Positions 10,301 through 21,545 of a stretch of 64,000 nucleotides of DNA are shown one piece after another. Origin of the DNA: Lineus longissimus (taxonomy: Eukaryota; Nemertea; Pilidiophora; Heteronemertea; Lineidae); assembly GCF_910592395.1 (NCBI RefSeq), contig NC_088311.1, forward strand, positions 6,760,501 to 6,824,500. The letters are read 5' to 3'. How positions within the stretch are numbered: position 1 is the first letter of the stretch; the number at the start of each line of letters is the position of its first letter. The notes under the pieces were generated by a model. It did not search any database. It was not told where the DNA came from and saw only the letters and a list, made by a program, of their open reading frames with translations. Made by a program: the position numbers and the translations under genes.

Positions 10301-12467
10301 AAGTGTCCTTCCATTTAGTCCTGGCCTCGTCCAACTCGAGATCCGCGCAGGCCGCCAAAGTATCGGTCAACTGGGAGCCCGTCGGCGTGTCTGACATCAG
10401 CGGGGACTGATTTGGCGTGGGGTTTCTATTTGCGGTTATAGTGTGATTCAAAGGCGTATCCGTCCTTGGTGGCCACATTCGCCTTGTTGGTGGGCCGATA
10501 GGACCTGGTCCGTTTTGTCTTGCCGTCTGCTCCCTCTCCTGATCTAAGTGTATCGTCTGCTCTCTTTGATCAAACAGCCAAAGAAACTTCACCTCATCCC
10601 GCAGTAATGGCGCCACAATTCTCTCCATCTTTTTATCATTTTCATCATAGTGAAGCGGCAGGTTCTCTAACCTTGAGAGGTCAAGGCCATACCCGTGACC
10701 TTGACCTTTGACGTCAGACCAGTGATGGAGAGGATTCGAGTGTTGACGAGATTGAAGAGCGCGAAGGAAGAGTCGATACTGTAGAGTGTGCTGCTCCAAC
10801 ATACCGCTGATGTCGCTGGTGGCCAAAAAGAGATTATCATCTGTGAACCGCCGCTTCTCAGTGCTAACGCTCTTCTTCTCTCGCCAGGATTGTAATCCGT
10901 CGAAACCTCTGGGTACGAACAAGAGTAAAGCCGGTGTACATGTAAAAGTTTTAAATGTCCCAGGATAGAGTGTCGGGGGGGGCACAGAAATCTATAGTGC
11001 GTTGTTATATAGTCACTGGCCCACAATAATCGGGGCCACTTTAATCACTTAGGGATTTAAGGCTGAGATTTTGTGATACAACTTTACTTACATTCTTGGA
11101 TCAAATGGGTTGTTGTAGTAGAAATTTGCCTCCGGTCTGCCGCGCTTCCTCGCTGGTCCGATGCATCTGACGTCATCCAAGTAAGCGCTAGAAATCTACC
11201 AGTGGTACAGTCGTATTTTCAATTTTGAAAAAAACGTGAATCAGTCAATACGAGGCATGAAGCCCACGACTGCGACATACATGTATGATCATAATCAATG
11301 CACTGAGCGGCAAAAAGATACTTTCCCCTAAATTTTGGTAGCACAGCATATTTGTTAAACTGTGGTTTCAAACAACCTATAATTTGTTCCATTATGACAG
11401 ACCACTCTAAAATACCTTACGAGATGCTATTGCGAGAAGTGTAAAGTAACATATGACGTTGCTAAAACTCACCTTGTCCTGATCCGGATGGAGATGTTGA
11501 TGAGGCGGAGAATCGGCGAAGTAAAACGGAGAACAAAATTCTTCACTGAATAGGAAATGATTACATGCATAAAGTCAAAATGGTATTTGATAGGAATGAA
11601 CAGAAACAAATAAACCATCAAACCGGCCAGAAAAGCTTCAAGTAGCACGTATTAATTTTTTTCGATTCGCGAAAATTATATATTAAAAATTACGATATTC
11701 ACGATATTTATTTGGCCGCGGCTATTCTTACGACGATCCCTAATGCATTTTACATACAAATTACTGGTTATTCTTACGACGATCATTTTCACCTTTTTGG
11801 GCCTTAATCCTAACCCTGACGCTCACCCTGACCCTCCTAGCGCCAACCCTAACCCTAACCCTTACTTTACACTAGTCTTATCTCCCTAGATCCTCAGTTT
11901 AATCTCTGAAATCGCATAAATCCTAAGTTACGACTAGTCGTAAGAATAGCCACTTTGTATTTATTTTGGCGGACTACGAAGTTTCTTTTGGTTTTTCCAA
12001 TCAAATAGCCGTAAATTTTCACGAGCGTTTTATTTACAGATTTCGCAAATAACCTGTTCGTTGTATAATACTCACTCCAAAACTTCTCTGATCTTATGGT
12101 AAATACTTTCGCCCTCTTTATCCGACCTTGATTTCTCGTCATGCTCATCCTTCATTTTCGTCTTGATAAAATCCATGTACGCATCAACCCCTGGGAGCAG
12201 AAACGTTTCGATTTCAGACGATTCTGAGTTCTTTCTTCCATTCTTGCCGTTAACATGATTGAGTTGACAATCAATTTCCTTTGTCCTTGATAAAATTTTG
12301 GAAATGACCATGTCCAGTCGGTCCGGGTTGTTCCATTTCCAATATTTATTATCCGCAAGGTAAACCAACTTTTCCAAGGGATCTTCGAAAGGTTCATTTC
12401 GAAAATTACAAAAGCGATTTGCAAAGTCTGCGTATTGTGGAACATCCTCCATTAATAAAGCAGCCAT
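7387..12467 (-). CDS. RGG/proline-rich protein of unknown family, five exons
   Basis: Exons on the minus strand: 12467-12076, 11187-11092, 10908-10237, 9883-9812 and 8956-7387. Every junction has GT/AG and the phases agree, giving 933 residues from the ATG at 12467. The N-terminus (MAALLMEDVPQYADF) is probably helical. Exon 2 encodes a basic KRGRP stretch then NFYYNNPFDPR, and exon 3 continues GFDGLQSWREKK. The last exon is low in complexity: an RGG/RG-rich block (GRGSYTYRR, RGGPAPRGRG), charged segments, then a Pro/Gln/Asn-rich tail (PPPPGFQNVYR, GPPPQRP). This composition suggests an RNA-binding or condensate-forming protein, but I recognise no folded domain. The last exon taken alone has no ATG near its start, so it is not a single-exon gene. 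The introns hold a MITE (about 11714-11957) and a possible cryptic 73-nt exon. Confidence 0.65.
11473..11545 (-). other. Possible cryptic or alternative 73-nt exon of the RGG-protein gene
   Basis: This stretch has a good acceptor (cctattcag) and donor (AAG/gtgagt). It reads open in frame with the upstream exon as DEEFCSPFYFADSPPHQHLHP. At 73 nt it is not a multiple of three, however, and joining it to the next exon puts that exon out of frame, whereas skipping it gives matching phases. It may be an alternative 'poison' exon, or a neighbouring small exon has been missed, or it is chance. Confidence 0.35.
11714..11957. mobile_element. MITE with telomere-like repeats, copy 1
   Basis: The ends are inverted: GGCTATTCTTACGA at the left and TCGTAAGAATAGCC at the right. 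The 16-bp palindrome TTACGACTAGTCGTAA lies near the right end. The middle contains CCCTAACCCTAACCC-like repeats. A reverse-complement copy of the whole unit is at about 50269-50528, with homology extending a few bases beyond the inverted ends (ggccgc...actttg). The unit lies in the first intron of the RGG-protein gene and is non-coding. Confidence 0.75.
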
Positions 12468-12680
12468 TCTTCAACAAAAACCTGTGATTCATCCTAATTT
12501 ATAAGGTTGAAAAGTCCTCGAGATGTCTTCAAAGACCACGTGTCGATTTTCTTCTCATCAGCTGTCAGACGTCACGACGTCATCAGCAGTTTATTATTGC
12601 GCTTGAATCTGTGTTGACCAACCACGCCCACCAATTACGTCACGCCAGGCAACGTGGTCTTTACGCGCCAAACCGCGTAC
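12468..12680 (-). promoter_or_regulatory. Putative promoter of the RGG-protein gene with ACGTCA (CRE-type) sites
   Basis: Three ACGTCA cores occur within about 175 bases upstream of the start codon (12569-12574, 12577-12582 and 12637-12642). ACGTCA is the core of CREB/ATF binding sites. Regulation by such factors is an inference from motif clustering. Confidence 0.35.
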
Positions 12681-13079
12681 CGGGGAATGAAGGTAATGGG
12701 TTCTATTCAATAAAAAATACACTTCTTCACGGACGGGAGGGAGGAAGGGAGGTTCAGACCGAGCATACCAATGTAACAACTCAGTCGGGCTTTGTACAAC
12801 AGACAAAGATAGAATGCTACAGGATAAAAATTCAACAAAATTTGCGCGGCTGTCGTTGTCTGTCCTTTCGCGTTGTTTATAACTTTTCTGAAAGATGCAG
12901 CGTTGGATGTTTCTGACAACCCTGCGTAGCCAACAAAGCTGACCAACGAGTAAAACGAGTAAACGTTTAATAACACGAAATAATGCAAGAGTGCACCTGC
13001 TGCTGAGCCAACCTGGCTGAGCACACAGACGGATGTCCATTGGCTTAAGAAGGTGCCTCGCAGTAAGGCATGGAAGGGT

Positions 13080-16000
13080 CTAACCGCGGTCGTCATCGGG
13101 ATGCAGGAGCTGCGCCAGTTCAGCAGCCGTTGGGCGACATGTCGGATCCGCACTCGCGCACCGAAGGACCACATGATCCAATCCAAGGTTAAATGCCTTG
13201 TTCAATTTCTCGAGCAATCTCCCTAAAGCATAAACGTCTGTCTTAAACGAGACCGGTTGTCCCATGACCTTCTCTGGAGCGTACTGAGGATAGCGTTGTT
13301 TAAAGTCCTCCATCATATTCAAAGGCAAGGTCATTGGAAAAAAGTTATTCTTCGGGCAGCAAGCAATGCCAAAATCTATGTAAATAGGCTGCCAGTGCCC
13401 CCTTCCCTCGTCGTAATGCAAGAGAACATTGTCACTTTTTATATCATTAAGAATGATACCTCTCTCATGGACCCAGCTGAGTGATCTGGCTAGATGGTAT
13501 GGCAGTGTCTTCCAATCCTTACGTCTTATCAAACACGGGTCGCCCTTGGAAATGTTGTACTTATCCACCGATACAGTATCACCAAATCGACTCCGGGTCC
13601 TTCTCAATCCAGGGTTTGAGATGTATTCCATGACTAACCCAGTCTCGTGGAAAATATGATTCGACTGAAGCAGACAGACGCCAAGAAATCCAGGTGTGGC
13701 ATGCGTACAGCTCAAGTGGTTCAGAACCTGACATTCTTTGGCTACATCGCCACAATTTAGGTACTTTTTCAGGAACAGCTTCACTGCAACTGGGGTTTCG
13801 CCGTGCAGGAGGCCAACGAACACAACTCCGAATGCCCCCTGTCCGATCTTAATGCACTGAGTACTATCCTCATACGTGGCGAACAGTAAGTCACTCCCAC
13901 AGATAAGGGCGTCAGACCACGAAACATTGGCAAAGTCTCTGGATGCATTTTTGGTAAGGAGGTTCACTAACTCGTTTCGATCTCTGTTGCAAAGTGTCTC
14001 TATTGGCGGTGGGTTAGAGTGAGAGAATAAAAGCATTGGCAGGTTGAACTTGTTCCGCAATGCAGGATTGTATTCAATAGCTTGCACTTCCGAATTCCCC
14101 ACAGCGGTATCATCACATGGCTGTTGGGTGGTTGTTCCTTTTAGCTTCTTAGCCGTAGATCGTTTGGCTTTGAATCGTCTACTTTTGGTTCCTGGAAGAG
14201 GTATAAGCGGTGACTCATATATTTCCTTTGGGGTCTGTGTCTCCAGATCTCCCAGTATAACATTATCTGTTACCCGTGGCTGTTGTTGATTCCCTGAAAG
14301 GTCTGCCTTGATGCGATCCACTGCTGTTGCTGTTGAGTAGATTCCTGTACGACTGGTTGCATTTGCAGCGACTAGATGAGGTGGTCGTTGTGAAGACACT
14401 GCAGCAGATGATACTTGGATACAACGTGGAGAACACGGTGCAGAATGTTGTCTTTTGAGTGCAGTAATTGGCAACTGGGTCGCCCTGGGGTTTCGTTTCT
14501 TTGGCGGCAAATTATGTCCTCGAAAGTTAACATTATCACTGGAACTCTGAGAGGAAGCTATGGATTTTTCGGTTTTCGATTTCCTTATAACGGTGGATGA
14601 ATGAGGTCGACAGTTCTTTGGTTCCGCACATCGTAAATTTTTTCTTTTCGCGGAGGCGTTCTGAAGGCCATCCTGGGCTTTCATGATGGTGTCATCGTTG
14701 TAGCTGACAGGTTTGGAAGCGGGCAATACGTGAACAATATTGGCAATGGTAGCTTGGGCGGGCAATACGTGAACAATATTGACACTGGTAGTTTGGGCGG
14801 GCAATACGTGAACAATATTGGCACTGGTAGTTTGGGTGACAGCTCCGAGACTGGAGAAAGGCTCTTGGTGACTGCTCTCTTCCGTCCATGCTTCTATCTC
14901 GCACGTTATTGGAGGCGTTTGCGGAAGGGCATCAGGAGGAGCGAACTCCATCATCGGTTCGGTTTCGCAAGCATCACGAAATTCACTTGGGGAAGATGCA
15001 ACATGTGATCCGCTGCGTGAAGTTTCGGTGGCTTGATCGTCTGCGACGGGAAGAACAGACTCCCCACTAAAAAAATCACCAGGCTCTCCAGTGCATGACG
15101 TAGCTGATTTTGAATTACTGAAGTCCAGGGGACTACTGTCCATCATGGAGTCAACAGATGGATCGAACCCAAGGCTGATAGACGTTTGTGATGAAACACT
15201 TTCAAACATTGTCCTATCGGCGTTGGCTGGACTCTTTTCTTGTTTTTGTGGCAGCTCGATAACGTAGACGGAAGTGATGACGTCATCGTTGTTGTTCAAA
15301 GTTGGATGACTGAAACCAGCGGCTGGAGGTGTTTCACCTGAGAGTAAAAAAATATATTCAGCGCAAAAGATGGCATAGAGCTTCATTTTGACCAGAGAAA
15401 AACTCGTACTTATTCCGGATATAAATATATCTAGCCATGAATAGGTCAAGAATGATCAACTTTCAAGATTTAGTTAATCAAAACCGATCGCTTTGTTTTG
15501 ATGGCATTCAGGTACCCGTCTTATTCCTGACACGCCCAGAGAGGTTGAGCATCCTTCGGACTCTCACTCCGAGTTCATTTTCGAGGCACCACCGTGCTCA
15601 TGTCGATGCATAGCACCAAGGACGTCGACCTAAGCGGTTATAAGCATAAACAAAGCAGCAGGATCTTTGCGTTTCTGGTGTACTTTTTGAAGAAGTTCCA
15701 GTTTCAATTACCTTTGTAAAAGACGCCGGAGAACAAGTTATTGTTGGTGTCAAATGAAGATTTTGATCTACATCTATTGATGATTCCTGCAACAGAAAAA
15801 AAACATTATAGTGCGATAAATCAAGAATATTTGGAGAACAAAGTTGTTTCCTTCTTCTGCGTGATTATTGGCCATCAAGTTTTAATTAAATAAAGAGAGT
15901 ATCATAACCATGAGAGCCAGGATGTTTTTGCGTGTGGCATCGTCATCCCTAAAGTCACTTGGATCTCAGTGTCTTAGCTGAGCATGGAGCCAAAACTAAC

Positions 16001-17289
16001 CTCGATTTGAGAAAGTTTGGGACAGAGCGTAAACGGCATGAACCGTTGAGGCATTCCGAGGTCACAGTTCGAACTCGAACGACCACCTTACAACACTTTA
16101 CAGCAACTTGAAGGATCGTTTAACCAAACACCTTCAGGGGCAAGAGATCGCCTTACTTTCAGTGGGTCTTACCTTTCAAAAATTGCCGGATTCCTGACCA
16201 ACATCCGAAACAGCAGATCGCATCCTCATACTCATCATCGGCGTCACGGACATGGCACTGGCCCGCAGATTCCTGAAGTGGTACGAAGGTATTAGTTTTG
16301 TGGCATTTTGATAAATAAAAAGATTGGCCTAATACACAAAGACAAAAAGCAACGGCTATTATGCCGATGTAGAAGTAGAAAATGTCACTCAGGAAAAAGT
16401 GTCCGGCCCTATGGTATTCTGACAGATTATGGTACCGGTATACGGTTCTAGTATAAAGACCATGACAGTCAGTAGCTCAGAGATTTAAACGGATAATATA
16501 GTAGTCCTTTTGTTCCCCGGACATTCTATCAAGTGATAATTCGATCTTCCACACCGGCACTTAGTAATGAAGTCACGTAACCTCAGGCTGAGCTACTCCG
16601 AAAAATCCACAGTTGAACAGAAGGTGCATTACAACTCCAAAATTGTTACTGCCTCCGGCAACTGCCAAGTGTTTTAGATCTTACATTGCTAACGTAGACA
16701 CAGGGAACATCAACACAACATAATGACATAGTCCACTTATTGATATTGAAGAACAAATGGTGTATTGCACGAAATGTGCTAAACACAGTCATTCACACTT
16801 TGTCGAGCACGCGTGGGGTGTCATCATTCTTGGTGACGACCGTATTGCGTTTCCGCAATATATTGGCGTGATAAATAACAAAAAGACAATGCTTTTCTCT
16901 TATTAGCAAACAAAATCGTGCATAAAACTATGCTACGTTCTATAATAATACTGCATTCTGGTTCAATAGTTTTAATGGCAAAAAATAGCGTTTGGATCAG
17001 TCTTCTTTTCGTCATCAGTGGCAGATTCATAGGAAGGGATACTCTGATAAGGAGAACGTCCGAACACCCCACATTTAAATAAAATAGAGTAAAAAAATAA
17101 AGTAGAGTAAGAGTATTAATGTTCCTTAGTCAAGAGTTGGTCCCGTCAGAATCCTCCAAGATAAAACCAGCAGAAAGTCACGACAAAAAATTGAAAATGT
17201 TGCTAATGCCCCGAACCTACCTGAGTCCAGGTATTTATGCCTCGGAAGAAAGAGCCTCCGGATTCCCCCTCAGAGTCGTTATCTGACAT
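13080..17289 (-). CDS. Protein kinase with long disordered N-terminal region
   Basis: Four exons on the minus strand, 17289-17221, 16272-16173, 15786-15712 and 15337-13080, join in matching phases to give 833 residues starting MSDNDSEGESGG. Residues 1 to about 570 are Ser/Thr/Gln-rich and probably disordered. They include three 13-residue repeats of the type NIVHVLPAQTTS and a basic cluster, KSRRFKAKRSTAKK. The kinase domain begins at the Gly-rich loop GQGAFG (residue 580), with VAVK Lys near 601. The catalytic Asp (about 713) lies in the loop IILNDIKSDNVLL, IDFG is near 736, and YAPEK follows. The HRD motif is altered to LND, but Lys, Asp, Asn and DFG are all present, so activity is plausible. 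The closest broad match is to Ser/Thr or dual-specificity kinases; I cannot name a subfamily. A weak hydrophobic extension upstream of exon 4 is intronic. Confidence 0.8.
14715..14835 (-). repeat. Three 39-bp coding repeats in the kinase gene
   Basis: Three consecutive 39-bp units encode variants of a 13-residue peptide containing ANIVHVLPA. The units are nearly identical at the DNA level, which indicates recent expansion within the disordered N-terminal region of the kinase. Confidence 0.75.
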
Positions 17290-17530
17290 AATGTTGATAA
17301 AAAGCAAGATTTATTACGATTTAGAACAGGCTTGTATTCAAACGTGGATATTTCCAGCGACGAAAAAATACGATTGATGATTTCCCTCGCAACGTCTATG
17401 ACATCTCACAATCGCGCAGTCCTCCACAAATCTAATGACGTCACGCCGCCACTCTAGAACGTCCACCAAACTGATGACGTCATCGAGTTTTCCAAAATAA
17501 CGTTGTTTCGAAGTAAAGAATGATGTCATG
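17290..17530 (-). promoter_or_regulatory. Putative kinase-gene promoter with two perfect CRE palindromes
   Basis: TGACGTCA occurs twice upstream of the start codon, at 17436-17443 and 17475-17482. This octamer is the consensus CREB/ATF site. The spacing and position fit a promoter, but no transcription start is visible in the sequence. Confidence 0.4.
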
Positions 17531-18354
17531 ATGTTTTTTTCGGACAGGTAGAATCCTTCTTAAAACGTTCAGAGGACCGCGCCGAAATGCAGTGGGCTTC
17601 TGACTGCGCGCCTTTGTTTTATGCAGCTGCATGGTTTGCACTGAAATTCTGTCCTCACATTTGCCATCGCCTTCTTTCCGAGGATCGGTTATAAACGAAT
17701 CTTCTTTATGTTTACATGACCTCAAAGGGACGTGTATGTATCATCATGTTTCGTCATTATGTGTAGCTGACAAACAATGTATCGCAATGATATTGATATT
17801 TATTTATTTTCATTGCTAGGCCTAATTAATGTCCAAGTTTCAAATATTGTACATGTATTCTGTTAGCACTCATGTAGGTATAAGTAATATACCAACACAC
17901 AGTATCAAATGTGTCACAGTGGTATTTCGGATATCGTCAATGGAATTAACAGAAATACAGAAAAACTACAGAAACATTATCTATACGTTTAACAGTTAGG
18001 AAGTTGAGGATTTCAACCTCTCCACCGTTTTTGTCGAATTCAGATCCTAAAATGGTCCCTCTCGCAGTCTCTATCTCCATATGTGATATATATTCTTATA
18101 ACAATATTTACAGATACTCGGAGGAAGACAGCTGGGAATATGATACCAATGAGATAAATCAAGGCAACATGACTCATCAATTTCTGATGTCCAAAAATTA
18201 GTTTTGAACGATATCTATGAACAGATAACTCCGTTGTTAATCATCGACAGATAGTTAGAATCATCAATTTCGCACGAAATAGACCTAGTTGTGTGTGTAC
18301 CAATCATAAAGCAGGTATCTCGTCCTCTGCCGTATCAAAAACTGCTTGCTCGCC
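17531..18354. other. Intergenic region between the divergent kinase and secreted-protein genes
   Basis: AT-rich sequence without a convincing gene. The last few hundred bases probably hold the 5' UTR and promoter of the secreted-protein gene starting at 18355. Confidence 0.4.
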
Positions 18355-20852
18355 ATGGCATTCGGATGGTTTCTTGTCCTTGTGTTCGTCTCGTCGACAT
18401 TTGCGGGTACGTAATGCGGAAAATATATCGAATGTTATCCTTCCCCCCCCCCCCCCTTATTCCGTGAACGCATCATTGCTTGCACTTTCGGCTAAAGTCA
18501 ATCTTTTAGGTTTTATGATGCCGAACCGTTCTATCAAATTCATAAGGCAATGAACCGCTCATCTTTGGTTAGGATCATTAAGTGTGATCGTTCATTTCGT
18601 TCCATCGGTGTCTTTTTAAGCTGAGACACCAAAATATTTCAGCCAGGAACCTATCATCATATACACCCATATTTTTTTAATTGAACACGAATGGTACATA
18701 AAAAAGAAAACCATACCGGTTCTGTAGTTGGTTCACGGAGATTGTACTAGTAATTTTGTATTGGGGATGCCCTATAGTGTGAGAACAAGACTCTATCGCA
18801 GGCAGCATCCAAACGAGTAAACATCTGTCCTTCAAAGCAAACTGTGTTATCTTTATCTGGAGAAATATATTGCTTTGCCATCATCAGCTGCCATTTTCAT
18901 TGATTCGCAAACAAAGAAGAACAAGCTCGGTAAGTTTCATGGCTCTGAAGCTTAGGATGTGGATCCTGTGGCGGGATTGGAGAATGATTTCTCCTGGCAA
19001 ATGCGAACATCACTTCTATATTTATTTTTCACCATAAGGACAAGTATGTGAATACGGATTCGTGCGCTACATTGGTCCACTGGAGGAAGATGGTGAAGAG
19101 TTCGGTGTCCCGGATCTGGTGACGTCATCCATCCGTTTGCAGAATGTTGACGGGGGTAAAGCAATTCCAAATGATTTGCTGGTCGCTGGTCGGAGATTGA
19201 CCTTTACCCAAGAGGATTGGAAAGCAGCCGGGAATTATGCCTCCTTCGTCTTCAAAATTTATCGTGAGACTGACGAGATCAGCGCGGTCAAGGCCGTCAG
19301 GGTGAGAGTGGGAACTCCTCAAGAGCAAGAGTTCACAATCTCTATCAGTGAGGATGGCGTCTCTTGGGAAAGAATCGAGGTAGTAAGTACAAAAACGTGT
19401 GGGGCAGCCTCTTTCAACTAAGGAAACGAACCTATAAACAACCTGTTACCTTACAGCCATAACTTGTTTAACATCTCCAACGCCTAATAACCTGTAATCC
19501 GTTCCTGGTGAAACACTCAGAAATTGAAATGCCCCAAAGCGTTTACAAGGGACGGTGCCACGTTTTTGAGTGTTTCCGCTGTCTTAAGATAGAGATGGCG
19601 GATAGACATAAATTAGTTGATGACGTCTAGTAGATGCCTATCATCAAACAAGATCAGATCTTAACCTCATCACATTTCTTATGATTTCTCAGTTTTCTGA
19701 CAGCGTGAGGCTACGCTTAGCTACCGGCTGCGGCAATTTTCGTACATGTGACGGTCGAGCTGGGCGGTACATTAAATTGGAAGTGAAGGGAGAGAAAGTG
19801 CCAGTCATTGAAAGCGTCGGTATCCTAGCCTGTCAGGCATTTAAAGGTAAGACAACACTTTCGAGCGATCACGAGCATAGCATAGTTTCTTGCCGTCGAT
19901 TGACCTGTCCAAGTACAATCGATCCCGTAAGCTGTCATGAAACGATATGTCCAAGTGTAATCGATCCCGTCGGCTGACCTGAAACGATATATCCAAGTGT
20001 AATGGATACCGTCGTTTGACTTGAAACGATATGTCCAAGTGCAATCGATCCCGTAAGCTGTAATGAAACGATATGTCCAAGTGCAATCGATCCCGTCGGC
20101 TGACCTGAAACGATATATCCAAGTGTAATGGATACTGTCGTTTGACTTGAAACGATATGTCCAAGTGCAATCGATCCCAGAGACGATATCCAACTGCATT
20201 CTGAAGCGTTCCCAGGAAGAAATAATGATTACATTATCTTATGTTCAGGTGCACTGAGTCCAACCATATGGGGTACCTGCCGCTTTTACCGCCCCGCACC
20301 CAATGACGTCAAACTCTCCACCAATGTCAAGTTGAGTACAGGTTCCATCAGTGACATCATGCGGCATGGAACCGTCACCTTTGACCCGAAGAACTGGGAG
20401 GTCAAGAAAGGTGACGCCTACATAGAGTTCCATTTCGCGCGGCAGCTCTTACTGAGGATCATAAGCGTACATACCACTGGGGTGAAGTATGCCACGCTTT
20501 ACGCCAAGGATATGGAGGGTGATGAGTATGTCAAGTCTATACGTCAGGTAAGTAAGTGTAAATTAAAGGGACATCTGGTTTTTCCTACAAATAGTCTTCC
20601 AGGAGGACCGTGACTTCTTCAAACAGTCTAATTGAAGAAGAAAAAACTATTTTGTTGATTAATCAGAACTTTGCCTCGTTTCAGCCGTTTACAACCTGGG
20701 ATGGAGGTATCGCCATCCGCCTACCTGATGCCGACATGAAGGATGTGCAATGTTCAGGTTTAGCCGGGAGGTACTTCAAGCTAGAGCTTCACGGGGAAGA
20801 AGGCACAGTACCGACTGTTGGTAAAGCCTCCCTCAAGGTAGCGAGACCATAG
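18355..20852 (+). CDS. Secreted protein with two tandem galactose-binding-like modules
   Basis: Five exons, 18355-18406, 19039-19382, 19693-19846, 20249-20547 and 20685-20852, join in phase to give 338 residues. Exon 1 encodes a signal peptide (MAFGWFLVLVFVSSTFA). Exons 2+3 and 4+5 each encode one module of about 160 residues. Both have a Cys near the start, a central beta-rich segment (FTISISEDGVSWERI in the first) and a closing motif with GRYIKLEVKG or GRYFKLELHG. Each module is split by a phase-0 intron at the same place, and a phase-1 intron precedes each, so the gene arose by duplication of a two-exon module. The pattern resembles F5/8 type C (discoidin) or related glycan-binding beta-sandwiches, but identity is too weak to be sure. 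An AATAAA follows at 20898. A secreted lectin-like role is an inference. Confidence 0.75.
18442..18457 (+). repeat. Poly-C run in intron 1 of the secreted-protein gene
   Basis: A run of about 16 C bases shortly after the first splice donor. It is probably simple-sequence slippage; a similar run lies near 52708. Confidence 0.6.
19900..20180 (+). repeat. 42-bp minisatellite with 126-bp higher-order period
   Basis: About six and a half copies of a 42-bp unit containing GAAACGATATGTCCAAGTG and ATCGATCCCGT lie in intron 3 of the secreted-protein gene. Three unit variants alternate A-B-C-A-B-C, giving a 126-bp higher-order period. Because 42 is divisible by three, long minus-strand frames stay open across the array; these are not taken as genes. 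Confidence 0.85.
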
Positions 20853-20897
20853 GTGGTCTATCTTGTGAATTAGCTGTACCAGTAGACAACAATGACA

Positions 20898-20903
20898 AAT
20901 AAA
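20898..20903 (+). terminator. Polyadenylation signal of the secreted-protein gene
   Basis: AATAAA lies about 45 bases after the stop codon, which implies a very short 3' UTR. Confidence 0.6.
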
Positions 20904-21545
20904 GCAAAGTAGATTCTGATTGTACCATTGTGTTGTTTTATCCTTGCTACAAGTACTTTACACATAAATCATCACAATATTCACAATAAATCATCGAAAA
21001 AATAACTTGAAGTTAAACGAAAATAAATGTAATACTTGCTGTGTTCATATATATATACACTCACTGTTATCGACCTGTTTCGACCTGTTTTAAATAGGGA
21101 AGCTGACTAGCTTTGGTACAGTAACCTTGACTGCTAGTCCAGGCGACATCCCGAGACCCCTCAGTGTCACATGGTACTGTACAGGTCACCTAAAAAGCCC
21201 GGTATGTTACTCTAAGAGGTTCACACTTCCTCAATCGCCAAGCCTTGACATGGGTAACGGTTACCGAGTGATACTTGCAACACCGTGTGTGCTACCTCGG
21301 ACTAGATAACTTTTGCTCCGCAGCAAATGTTAGCGGCTATCCTCTCATTGGGAGGATTGACACTTCATATCTCAGGATGGGTCGTCTCTATCTATCGATA
21401 CTCAAAAATTAAGTTATCTCTATTTTCCTTTCCATATGAATTTAGTCCTGGGTTGTTTGCAAATTGACAACACCACTTACCAATACTGCTTTTGAAGTCG
21501 GCGCGACGAGACCATGCTTATTACATGTATATACTCTATGCTGCT
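20904..21545. other. Intergenic region before the GPCR gene
   Basis: AT-rich, with short frames only. It probably contains the 3' UTR of the minus-strand GPCR gene. No repeat or RNA gene was recognised. Confidence 0.45.

Noticed and set aside
12594-13186. Minus-strand frames of about 150 codons downstream of the kinase stop
   Set aside because: They overlap the kinase exon in other frames and the promoter of the RGG-protein gene, with no recognisable domain.
19825-20199. Minus-strand 124-codon frame with periodic HLDISFQV-like peptide
   Set aside because: It is produced by the 42-bp minisatellite whose unit is divisible by three; two frames are open at once, and it lies within an intron of a well-supported plus-strand gene.
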